Assembly: GCA_051984675.1 (NCBI GenBank)
Contig: JBPYFK010000087.1
Span: 1 to 6,340 of the forward strand
Origin: JBPYFK01 sp051984675
GTDB taxonomy: Bacteria; Actinomycetota; Actinomycetes; Mycobacteriales; Pseudonocardiaceae
Direction: 5' to 3'
DNA length: 6,340 nt
The translations under genes and the position numbers were made by a program. Positions 1-6,150 of this stretch are shown here, piece by piece; the first letter of the stretch is position 1; every line of letters begins with the position of its first letter. Under the pieces are notes generated by a model that worked only from the letters and a program-made list of their open reading frames with translations, was not told the DNA's origin and did no database searches.

Positions 1-933
1 TCGGCGGGCACCCGCCTCCCCTTCCGGGGCGGCGAGATCGAGGTCCGGGCGGCGGAGCCCGAGGCCTTCACCGGCGTGGACATCGCGCTCTTCAGCGCCG
101 GCGCCTCCGCCTCGCGCGAGCTCGGCCCCGCGGCCGCCGCCCGCGGGGCGGTGGTCATCGACAACTCCAGCGCCTGGAGGATGGACCCCGAGGTGCCCCT
201 GGTGGTGCCCGAGGTGAACGCGGACGCCGTGGCTCGGCGCCCGAAGGGCATCATCTCCAACCCGAACTGCACCACGCTGTCGATGATGGCGGCGGTCGGA
301 GCACTGCACCGCGAGTTCGGGCTGAAGGAACTGGTCGTGTGCTCGTACCAGGCGGCGTCTGGCGCCGGCCAGGAAGGCATCGACCGGCTTTACGCCGAGG
401 TCAACGCCGTCGCCGGCAAGCAGGTCGGTGCGCGTGCGGGTGACGTGGCCGAGGCGCTCGCGGCGGCTGGTCTGCCGGAGGAGACGCCGTTCAAGGCGCC
501 CTTGGTGCTCAACGTCGTGCCCTGGGCGGGTTCCCGCAAGGACGACGGCTGGACGTCCGAGGAGCTCAAGGTCCGCAACGAATCCCGCAAGATCCTGGGC
601 ATCCCGGATCTGAAGGTGTCCGCGACCTGCGTCCGCGTCCCGGTCGTCACGACTCACGCGCTGGCGGTGCACGCGACCTTCGAGCGCGAGGTCAGCGTCG
701 AGCAGGCGCACCGGGTGTTCGAGGCACAGCCGTCGGTCGTGCTTCAGGACGACCCGGATACCCAGGTGTTCCCGACGCCGGCAGGCGTTGTCGGCAACGA
801 TCCGACGTACGTCGGGCGTGTGCGGCAGGCGCTGGACTTCCCGAACACGCTGGACTTCTTCGTGTGCGGTGACAACCTTCGCAAGGGTGCGGCGCTGAAC
901 ACGTACGAGATCGCGGAGACTCTGGCGCAGTAG
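1..933 (+). CDS. asd: Aspartate-semialdehyde dehydrogenase, C-terminal ~310 residues (5'-truncated by window edge)
   Basis: This enzyme catalyses the NADPH-dependent reductive dephosphorylation of aspartyl-4-phosphate to aspartate 4-semialdehyde in the cytoplasm, the branch point to lysine/diaminopimelate, threonine and methionine. The frame is open from base 1. Comparison with the ~345-residue actinobacterial family suggests about 40 residues are missing, including the N-terminal GATGxVG nucleotide-binding loop. Visible motifs, numbered from the window edge, are NSSAWRMDPEVPLVVPEVN (about 55-73), the active-site NPNCTT with catalytic Cys90 (codon 268-270), SYQAASGAGQ (about 115-124), RVPV followed by a histidine at 219 that should be the catalytic base, and GDNLRKGAALN near the C-terminus. 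The internal GTG at 76 is not the start, because conserved sequence continues upstream of it. In many actinobacteria the aspartokinase gene lies directly upstream; that region is outside the window. A strong hairpin follows the TAG. Identification is firm. Confidence 0.97.
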   Translation, partial: SAGTRLPFRGGEIEVRAAEPEAFTGVDIALFSAGASASRELGPAAAARGAVVIDNSSAWRMDPEVPLVVPEVNADAVARRPKGIISNPNCTTLSMMAAVGALHREFGLKELVVCSYQAASGAGQEGIDRLYAEVNAVAGKQVGARAGDVAEALAAAGLPEETPFKAPLVLNVVPWAGSRKDDGWTSEELKVRNESRKILGIPDLKVSATCVRVPVVTTHALAVHATFEREVSVEQAHRVFEAQPSVVLQDDPDTQVFPTPAGVVGNDPTYVGRVRQALDFPNTLDFFVCGDNLRKGAALNTYEIAETLAQ

Positions 934-945
934 CGCCTTTTTCGT

Positions 946-985
946 CGTCGTTGGGGCCGCTTCGGCGGCCCCAACGGCATTTCTG
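946..985 (+). terminator. Probable intrinsic terminator of asd
   Basis: A perfect 11-bp GC-rich stem, GTTGGGGCCGC (950-960) pairing with GCGGCCCCAAC (965-975), encloses a TTCG tetraloop (961-964). It extends outward by a C-G pair, a U-G wobble and a G-C pair (947-949 with 976-978). It starts about 15 bp after the asd stop. The downstream T-run is weak (ATTTCT, 979-984), as is usual for high-GC actinobacterial terminators. The T5 run at 938-942 lies before the stem and would not serve as a tail. On the other strand the flank is A-rich, so the orientation fits asd. Confidence 0.8.
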
Positions 986-1061
986 CGGTCACTTCCGCAC
1001 GGCAACAGGTTGTTCGAATACCTGAACTCCCCAACGAACGCTGCACTCGAACGTGGGTTTG

Positions 1062-1091
1062 TCCGCCTGGGCTCTTACAAGAGTCGGCGGA
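1062..1091. promoter_or_regulatory. Interrupted inverted repeat in the asd-kinase intergenic region; possible operator or leader hairpin
   Basis: The outer arms TCCGCC (1062-1067) and GGCGGA (1086-1091) are exact complements. They enclose an inner near-palindrome CTCTT-AC-AAGAG (1072-1083), with an asymmetric internal loop of TGGG against TC. As DNA it could be a dyad operator; as RNA it would fold into a short two-part hairpin, with the innermost pair opened. It lies about 100 bp upstream of the kinase ATG. No T-run follows, so it is unlikely to be a terminator. The rest of 986-1189 shows no convincing promoter hexamers. The regulatory role is inferred from symmetry and position alone. Confidence 0.3.
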
Positions 1092-1179
1092 TGTGCTCTT
1101 CACTGGAGGCGTGAACCATACGACGTCTTGGCCCGACCGCCTCGTGACCTTGACGCCAGAGCGGGGATGGAAGTGAATC

Positions 1180-1183
1180 GAGG
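1180..1183 (+). promoter_or_regulatory. Ribosome binding site for the FGGY kinase
   Basis: GAGG is followed by a 6-nt spacer to the ATG at 1190. The overlapping GTG at 1187 would leave only 3 nt, so the spacing favours ATG 1190 as the start. Confidence 0.6.
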
Positions 1184-1189
1184 TGCGTG

Positions 1190-2671
1190 ATGGCAACGAA
1201 CCGGTTGGTGCTCGGCGTCGACCTGGGCACGACTGCGACGAAAGTGGTCGCAGCAACCGAGAACGGTGCCGTGCTACACGAGACCGAACAGGGCTATCCG
1301 CTGCGGAATGGCGAATCTGGGGAAGCGGTCCAGGATGCTGACCAGGTTCTCCAGGCCGTGATGGGTGCGCTCGCTGCGTGTGCTCGGTGGGCCAAGGAGA
1401 ACAGCCATGCCGTGGAGGCCGTGTCATTCAGTGCGGCCATGCACAACGTCCTCGGATTGGACCGTTCGGGCAAACCCGTGACACCGGTGTTTACCTGGGC
1501 GGATACTCGGTCCGTCGAGGTCGTCGAGCGGCTGCGCGCGGAGCCGGAGAAAGCGGCCGAGCTGCATCGAGCGACTGGGACTCCGGTACACACGCAGTCG
1601 GTCATGGTGAAACTCGCGTGGTTGAGCGAGGAACGAGCCGACCTCGCCGGGGACGTCGACCGGTGGTGTGCCCTCAAGGACTATGTCCTGGCTGCGTTGA
1701 GCGGTGAGTTCGTGACCGATCATTCGCTGGCTTCCGGTTCCGGGTTGCAGGAGATGCGGAATCTCCAGTGGCACGAGCCTGCTTTGCAGGTGGCAGGTGT
1801 CACCGCTGATCAGCTCCCGGACCTCCGGTCCCCGCTGGACATGTTCCCACTGACCGCTGGGGTCGCCGAAGCCGTCGATCTTCCCGAAGGGCTCCCAATC
1901 GTGCTGGGCGGTGGGGACGGGCCGCTCGCCAACCTCGGAGTCGGCGCGATGGGCAAAGGTGTTGCCGCGCTGTCGCTCGGCACCAGCGGTGCCTTGCGGG
2001 TCGTGCGCGATCAACCGGGGGTGGACGAGCGGTGTCGGACGTTCTGCTACGGGCTCGCGGACGGCCTGTGGGTCATTGGCGGTGCGGTGAGCAATGGCGC
2101 CGTTGTGGCGGAATGGGCGGCCGACACCTTCGGCATCGAAGTCCCCGATCTACTCGATGAGGCACTGCACGTCCCGCCGGGTGCGAACGGCCTCATGGCG
2201 CTTCCGTACCTGCTCGGTGAACGCGCACCGTGGTGGGAGTCAGGGCTGACCGCGTCCTTGCTCGGCCTGCGCAAAGATCACGGCCGTGCCGAGATCACAC
2301 GGGCTCTCGTCGAGGGTGTCGCGGTGCAGTTGGCGCTGGTCCGCGATGCGATGCGCGACGGCGGCGCCGAGGTGCGGTCCGTGCGCGCTACCGGCGGCGG
2401 CTTCCGTAGCCAGGTCTGGGCCGACGCGATCGCTGGGGCTCTCGATACGCCGTTGGAGCTGGCTGAAGCCAGTGCGGGCTCGGGACTCGGTGCGGCCCTG
2501 GTCGGGTGGCGAGCACTGGGAACGATCGAGTCGCTGGAGCTGGCTGGCCGGCTGATCCCGGTCGAGCGCACTGTCACTCCCGACACGAAGGTGACGAGCG
2601 TGATGAAGCAACGGCTGCTCATAGTGGAGCGGCTTCATGAGGTGTTACGAGATCTGCCGTGCCTTCGCTGA
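1190..2671 (+). CDS. FGGY-family carbohydrate kinase, probable gluconokinase (493 aa)
   Basis: This should be a cytosolic kinase that phosphorylates a sugar or sugar acid with ATP. If it is a gluconokinase, it makes 6-phosphogluconate for the pentose phosphate or Entner-Doudoroff routes. Its length (493 aa) is normal for FGGY kinases. The N-terminal ATPase-fold phosphate loop reads GVDLGTTATK (about 9-18). SAAMHNVLGLD (about 81-91), TWADTRS (102-108) and ATGTPVH (128-134) resemble the Bacillus GntK type. VKLAWLSEE (about 140-148) matches the first FGGY signature area. GGGDGPLANLG carries the probable catalytic Asp243. LGTSGAL (263-269), GERAPWW (about 343-349) and ATGGGFRS (400-407) form the C-terminal nucleotide-binding half. 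No gluconate permease, 6-phosphogluconate dehydrogenase or GntR-type regulator is visible nearby, so context does not confirm the substrate. Xylulokinase or another FGGY specificity is the main alternative. Family assignment is very sure; substrate is moderately sure. Confidence 0.93.
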   Translation: MATNRLVLGVDLGTTATKVVAATENGAVLHETEQGYPLRNGESGEAVQDADQVLQAVMGALAACARWAKENSHAVEAVSFSAAMHNVLGLDRSGKPVTPVFTWADTRSVEVVERLRAEPEKAAELHRATGTPVHTQSVMVKLAWLSEERADLAGDVDRWCALKDYVLAALSGEFVTDHSLASGSGLQEMRNLQWHEPALQVAGVTADQLPDLRSPLDMFPLTAGVAEAVDLPEGLPIVLGGGDGPLANLGVGAMGKGVAALSLGTSGALRVVRDQPGVDERCRTFCYGLADGLWVIGGAVSNGAVVAEWAADTFGIEVPDLLDEALHVPPGANGLMALPYLLGERAPWWESGLTASLLGLRKDHGRAEITRALVEGVAVQLALVRDAMRDGGAEVRSVRATGGGFRSQVWADAIAGALDTPLELAEASAGSGLGAALVGWRALGTIESLELAGRLIPVERTVTPDTKVTSVMKQRLLIVERLHEVLRDLPCLR

Positions 2672-2684
2672 CCTCGCTGTCGCT

Positions 2685-4181
2685 CTAGTACGCGGTGCCG
2701 AGTACGTGGTGCGCGATCACCCGCTCGCAGCTGCGCAGCACGACTCGGGCAGCTTCCCGGTGTTCCTTGTCGTGCAGCGGGTTCGCCCCTTCGGCTCGCC
2801 AGCGCGCGAGCACCGTCGTCGCCGCCTCGGCCAGGACGTTTTCCGCCGCGTGCGGCGGTTGTCCGAGCTTGCTGTGCGCGTCCGTGCCGTATGCGCCGAG
2901 CAGGCGCTCCGCTTCCTCCCGCAGCTGCGGTGGGAACTGGAGCTGCCCGGATCGCAATGCCGACAGCACCCGCAGCTCGACGAACTCGTGCGCGTTGGCC
3001 AGAGTCCGCTCCAGTTCCATCCGCACCGCTTGCGCGCCCGGCCGAGGCTGCGCCCGCAGCGCGATGTCCACCGCCATCAGCACCGAGCGCGCGCTGAGCG
3101 CTTCCTGCCGTTCGATGAACTGCTGGTGCACGCTGTCTTGGAGATTGCTGAGCCGACTGTCGTCCAGCAGCCGCAGCGCCAGCTGCGTGTGGTCGTGGAC
3201 GCCGCTGCGGATGAGTGCGACCGACCGGCTGACGCCGTAGCGCCCGAGCCGGGCGAGCAGGACGCGCCGCCAGTCGATCGGAACGTCCACGGAGATGTCC
3301 CGGGTGATGAAGCGGTCGGCGGACAGCAGCAGGCTGTCGAATTCGGGGAGCGGCATCGACGCGAGCCGCGCCAATGCGGTGAACTCCTCACGCGTCAGCG
3401 TGTGCGATGTGTGACCGATCAGTCCCGAGACTGGGACGACGTGCTGCGCGAACGAGCGGACCTTGGGGTCGTCGCGGTAGCGCTGGGCGATCCGGTCCGC
3501 GGAGGTCATGGCTTCGAGGCTCCCGGAGCCCATCTCGTCCGCCCGGGACAGCACCAGGATCGTGTTGATCGGCGCCATCCGGGCGATCTGCTGCTCGTGC
3601 GCCGACTGCAGGAACTGGACGTCGGTCTGGTGCGTGTGCCGGGTCAGGTAGAGCATCGCGTCGGCTTCGGTCAGCACCTGGGTGAGCGCGGACCGTCCGG
3701 TTTCCTTGGTGACCGCGGACGCGACGCCGGGAGTCTCGATGAGCGTGACCGCCTGCAACCCGGGCGACGGGGACTCGATCACCAGGCGCGCGACGTCGTC
3801 CGGTCGCCAGTGCTGCAGATCGCGGATGGTTGCGGCGTCCAGCGTGTTCACCGGGATGTCCTGGATCGCACCGTTGGGCGTGTGCACCCGGATCGCCGGC
3901 TCGGGGCCGTACCGGTACACCGTGTTCACCTGGGTGCGTTCACCGGTGTCGGTCGGGGCCAGCGACTCCCCGATCAGGGCGTTGATCAGGGTGGACTTGC
4001 CGGACTTGACCCGGCCGCAGACGGCGAGTCGCAGCGGCTCGTCCAGGCGTTCCAGCCGTTCGCGCAGCCATCCCGCCGTGCGCGGATCGTCCCGGTAACA
4101 GGTCATGGCCTTGATGAGCAGCGCACGTGCGCGCTCGGTGAGGCTCGGCGCTGCCGGGGTAGCGTGCCGGGCTGCGTTCAT
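2685..4181 (-). CDS. iniC: Dynamin-like GTPase, IniC-type (498 aa)
   Basis: This is a predicted large GTPase of the bacterial dynamin family, probably acting at the membrane with the IniA-like product encoded just upstream. The N-terminal GTPase domain has a P-loop GRVKSGKST (56-64), a switch-I region TDTGERTQVNTVYRYG (77-92) with candidate G2 threonine T83, G3 ETPG (149-152), G4 SRAD (212-215) and a G5-like VPVSG (249-253). G3 and G4 deviate from the usual DxxG and N/TKxD. The C-terminal half (about 290-498) looks largely helical and has no clear transmembrane segment. Length and organisation match mycobacterial IniC (about 490 aa). The ATG overlaps the upstream TGA as ATGA, and I see no good Shine-Dalgarno sequence, so translation is probably coupled. 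The stop lies 13 bp from that of the convergent kinase. The symbol rests on remembered similarity and gene order; a generic dynamin-family name is the cautious alternative. Confidence 0.9.
   Translation of the reverse strand: MNAARHATPAAPSLTERARALLIKAMTCYRDDPRTAGWLRERLERLDEPLRLAVCGRVKSGKSTLINALIGESLAPTDTGERTQVNTVYRYGPEPAIRVHTPNGAIQDIPVNTLDAATIRDLQHWRPDDVARLVIESPSPGLQAVTLIETPGVASAVTKETGRSALTQVLTEADAMLYLTRHTHQTDVQFLQSAHEQQIARMAPINTILVLSRADEMGSGSLEAMTSADRIAQRYRDDPKVRSFAQHVVPVSGLIGHTSHTLTREEFTALARLASMPLPEFDSLLLSADRFITRDISVDVPIDWRRVLLARLGRYGVSRSVALIRSGVHDHTQLALRLLDDSRLSNLQDSVHQQFIERQEALSARSVLMAVDIALRAQPRPGAQAVRMELERTLANAHEFVELRVLSALRSGQLQFPPQLREEAERLLGAYGTDAHSKLGQPPHAAENVLAEAATTVLARWRAEGANPLHDKEHREAARVVLRSCERVIAHHVLGTAY
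4178..4181 (-). other. ATGA stop-start overlap coupling the IniA-like and IniC-like genes
   Basis: The plus-strand TCAT at 4178-4181 reads ATGA on the minus strand. The TGA ends the IniA-like gene and the ATG begins the IniC-like gene. The bases before it show no clear Shine-Dalgarno sequence, which fits translational re-initiation and roughly matched synthesis of two partner subunits. Confidence 0.85.
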
Positions 4182-5995
4182 GCGGCCGTGATGCGGTTCG
4201 TGTTGAACAGCGTGGTGCGTTGCTTGAGCACCGCCAACTGCTCAAGCTTCTTTCGGATCTCCCGCGCCCGGTCCTCGCGTTCCACCGCATTGCGTTCGGC
4301 GCTTCGCTTGGCATCCTGGATGGTCTGGCTGATCTGGGTCTGCGTTTCCTCCACGACGTCGGTGAAGTGGTTGTGCAGCATCCGCTGGGTGTGCCGGATG
4401 GCGTCCTTGGTTTCCTTGTTCACCTCGAAGATCACGTGCTCCACGTAGCGTTGCGCCGCCGCCTTGGCTTCGGCCTGCCTGCGCTTGAGCCGGGAGTCCG
4501 TCTCCTCCTTCATGCTCTTGCTGCCCAGGAGTATGCCCGCACCGATGGAAATCGGGCTCATCAGGGGAAATCCCAGCGCGTTGCTGGTGATCAGGCCGAA
4601 CATGAGCACACCGGCGTAGGAACCGCGCAGGCCCGAGAGGAACCGGTCGGCGGGCCGGAAGTTCGCGTTGGTCGGCTGCTTGGGGCTGGGAACCTGCTCC
4701 AGGATGTCGGACGGTGCCACGAAGTCCAGTTGCGGCGCGGCCTGTTGCTTGGCCAGGTACACCTCTTCGGACACCCTGTCCAGCAGCTCCTCGGAGCGGT
4801 CGTTGATCCACTGGAAGGTGGCGAGGATGGACTCCGAGAGGCTGTCGTCCAGCCACGCCCGGAAGTCGTCCCACACGTCGTTCGGGTCGGCGTGGTCGAA
4901 CGTGTCGTTCACGTGATGCAGGATCGTGAACGTTCGCTCCCGGAAGTCGTACTCGATGTCGGCCATCATCTCGGTGATGCCGTCGGCGAGGGTGCGTTGC
5001 CAGCGGCTGGAGATCCGCCGCAGCTCCTCGGCCCGGTGTTGCGCCGATTCGAGCTCCAGCAGGATCTCTGCGGCGGTGCGCGGGCTCTGGCTGGCCAGTT
5101 CGGTGCGCAACGACGTGATCAGCTGGTCGAGCACGTCGGAAACGTTGTGCGCGACGAGCCGGCGGGAGAGGTCCTCGTGCCGGCCCACCAACTCGGTGCG
5201 CAGGTACTCCAGCAGCGAGGTGAACCCGGACTCGGCGTCCAGCTCCGCGTCCTGGCTCTGCGTGGCGCGGGCGCGGACCGTGGAGGAGACCGGGAACACC
5301 TTCGCCGGGATACCGGCGTTGTAGAGATGTTTGACGTTGGCTTCGATGATCTGCCGCCAGTACGGGGTTGCGTCGATCTTCGTCTGCACCAGCGCCAGGT
5401 TCGGGCACAGCGCGGTCATCTGCTTCAGGAAGTGCAGTTCGGTGGCGGTGAGTTCCTGGGTGGCGTCGGACACCATCAGCAGCGCGTCGGATTCGGCTGC
5501 GGCGGCATGGGTGATCGTGGTCGGCAGCGAGGAGATGCTGCCCACACCCGGGGTGTCCATCAGCACAAGACCGTCCTTGAGGACGGTCCGTGGCAACCCG
5601 ATTTCACTGCGTGTCAACGATCTGCCGTCGGTAACCGCCTGAGTGACCTCCTGATTCACCCGTTCGATGGGTACCGGGAGGCGGTCCACCGTGCTGGGGC
5701 CGCGCATCGGAGCGGACTCCTCGACCAGCAGCGCGGTGGGTTCGTCGGAGTGCCGGATGATGCTCGGCACGAGCGTTTCGACGTCGTCGCCCACACCGCA
5801 TACCGGGGCGTTGACGACCGCGTTGATCAGTGAACTCTTTCCCTGCTTGAACTCGCCCACGACCAGGACGAGCAGCGACGGATCCAGGATCCGGTTGCGG
5901 ATCTGACGTAGCCGGTTGAACAGGTCGGGGCGCTGGTGCTGCACACACTCGTCCGCCACCTGATCAATCAAGTCGACTAGCGCCGTTTCGATCAC
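4178..5995 (-). CDS. iniA: Dynamin-like GTPase with membrane segment, IniA-type (605 aa from GTG 5995)
   Basis: This is a predicted membrane-remodelling dynamin-family GTPase related to mycobacterial IniA (about 640 aa), whose operon is induced by cell-wall inhibitors. Numbered from GTG 5995: P-loop GEFKQGKS (47-54), switch-I threonine candidate T74 in GDDVETLVPS, G3 DTPG (147-150), G4 TKID (205-208), and VSS (about 236-238) as a G5-like turn. A long helical region follows. A hydrophobic glycine-rich stretch (about 458-491, beginning GSYAGVLMFGL and ending SIGAGILLG) matches the position and character of the IniA membrane-interacting segment. A charged, probably coiled-coil tail (about 496-591) ends the protein. 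The frame stays open upstream to an ATG at 6127, but that 44-codon extension covers two hairpins and aligns with nothing. From GTG 5995 the sequence VIETALVDLID aligns well with the IniA N-terminal helix. The IniC-like gene overlaps its stop by 4 bp. Confidence 0.92.
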   Translation of the reverse strand: MIETALVDLIDQVADECVQHQRPDLFNRLRQIRNRILDPSLLVLVVGEFKQGKSSLINAVVNAPVCGVGDDVETLVPSIIRHSDEPTALLVEESAPMRGPSTVDRLPVPIERVNQEVTQAVTDGRSLTRSEIGLPRTVLKDGLVLMDTPGVGSISSLPTTITHAAAAESDALLMVSDATQELTATELHFLKQMTALCPNLALVQTKIDATPYWRQIIEANVKHLYNAGIPAKVFPVSSTVRARATQSQDAELDAESGFTSLLEYLRTELVGRHEDLSRRLVAHNVSDVLDQLITSLRTELASQSPRTAAEILLELESAQHRAEELRRISSRWQRTLADGITEMMADIEYDFRERTFTILHHVNDTFDHADPNDVWDDFRAWLDDSLSESILATFQWINDRSEELLDRVSEEVYLAKQQAAPQLDFVAPSDILEQVPSPKQPTNANFRPADRFLSGLRGSYAGVLMFGLITSNALGFPLMSPISIGAGILLGSKSMKEETDSRLKRRQAEAKAAAQRYVEHVIFEVNKETKDAIRHTQRMLHNHFTDVVEETQTQISQTIQDAKRSAERNAVEREDRAREIRKKLEQLAVLKQRTTLFNTNRITAA

Positions 5996-6008
5996 AGCAC
6001 GATTGTGA
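5992..6008. promoter_or_regulatory. Inverted repeat TCACA-N7-TGTGA over the IniA-like start
   Basis: TCACA (5992-5996) and TGTGA (6004-6008) are exact inverted arms around a 7-bp centre. The dyad covers the candidate -10 and the GTG start, a position suited to a repressor. The half-sites resemble those of CRP/FNR-type regulators but in reversed order, so that family is not implied. Five-base arms can arise by chance. Confidence 0.25.
5996..6007 (-). promoter_or_regulatory. Candidate -10 element placing transcription start at the GTG (possible leaderless mRNA)
   Basis: On the minus strand CACAAT occupies 6007-6002, keeping the A at position 2 and T at position 6 of the actinobacterial ANNNT-type -10. 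Exactly six bases (6001-5996) separate it from the G of GTG 5995, so a standard transcription start would fall on the start codon itself. No convincing Shine-Dalgarno sequence lies at normal distance (GGACGGG is 13 nt away), which fits a leaderless message. There is no good -35 at 16-18 bp. This is an inference from spacing and short motifs. Confidence 0.3.
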
Positions 6009-6018
6009 CCCGTCCGAG

Positions 6019-6057
6019 TGACAAGGAAAAGCCGAACCCATGAACTGGATCCGGCTT
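6019..6057 (-). terminator. Probable minus-strand intrinsic terminator between the His-rich tail gene and the IniA-like gene
   Basis: On the minus strand AAGCCGGATCC (6057-6047) pairs along all 11 positions with GGGTTCGGCTT (6039-6029), using two G-U wobbles, across a 7-nt loop. It is followed by a T-rich run, TTCCTTGT. The tail lies only on the minus-strand side, so it would stop transcripts arriving from the upstream gene that ends at 6151. If efficient, it makes the IniA-like gene depend on its own promoter; if leaky, it would lower its expression relative to the upstream gene. Confidence 0.6.
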
Positions 6058-6081
6058 CTCCGTGCTCTTGCCACTTTCGGA

Positions 6082-6120
6082 AGGGCCACTGCCGATCGAC
6101 GGACGGTCCGCAGTGGCCCT
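6082..6120 (-). other. Strong 11-bp hairpin downstream of the His-rich tail gene
   Basis: AGGGCCACTGC and GCAGTGGCCCT (6082-6092 and 6110-6120) are perfect inverted repeats around a 17-nt loop. The loop contains smaller palindromes (CGATCG and GGACGGTCC). It begins about 30 nt after the minus-strand stop at 6151. Neither side has a T-run, so it may be an mRNA 3'-end stabiliser, a factor-assisted terminator, or the first of a tandem pair with the hairpin at 6029-6057. The bases between the two hairpins hold nothing else I recognise. Confidence 0.6.
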
Positions 6121-6150
6121 CCCGCACCGCATTTCAGCGCGGGGCTGGGA

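Noticed and set aside
1150..1178. TTGACG (1150-1155) plus GTGAAT (1173-1178) as a promoter for the kinase
   Set aside because: The spacing is 17 bp, but the -10 lacks the key A at position 2. The transcript would start after the GAGG ribosome site, which conflicts with the most likely start.
744..1427. Minus-strand frame spanning the asd-kinase intergenic region (227 codons)
   Set aside because: It overlaps both asd and the kinase in antisense and its Arg/Ser/Pro-rich product has no recognisable domain or plausible ribosome site.
2687..2712. Direct repeat AGTACGCGGTGC / AGTACGTGGTGC with one mismatch
   Set aside because: It lies in the last codons of the IniC-like gene, has only two copies and is readily explained by coding sequence.
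2637..4448. Long open frame on the + strand (603 codons)
   Set aside because: It is antisense to the IniC-like gene and the end of the IniA-like gene. Its product is a low-complexity Arg/Val/Asp/Gln-rich shadow with no domain, as expected opposite a high-GC coding strand.
4242..5408. Minus-strand alternative frame of 388 codons
   Set aside because: It overlaps the IniA-like gene on the same strand in another frame. Its Arg/Pro/Ala/Gly-rich translation is typical of out-of-frame GC-rich DNA.
4220..5833. Long open frame on the + strand (537 codons)
   Set aside because: It lies wholly antisense to the IniA-like GTPase, whose motifs are unmistakable. The product is rich in Gly, Arg, Val and His and has no family motif.
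5996..6127. 44-codon N-terminal extension of the IniA-like protein from ATG 6127
   Set aside because: The extension encodes both hairpins, has unusual composition and no similarity to IniA, while GTG 5995 matches where homology begins.
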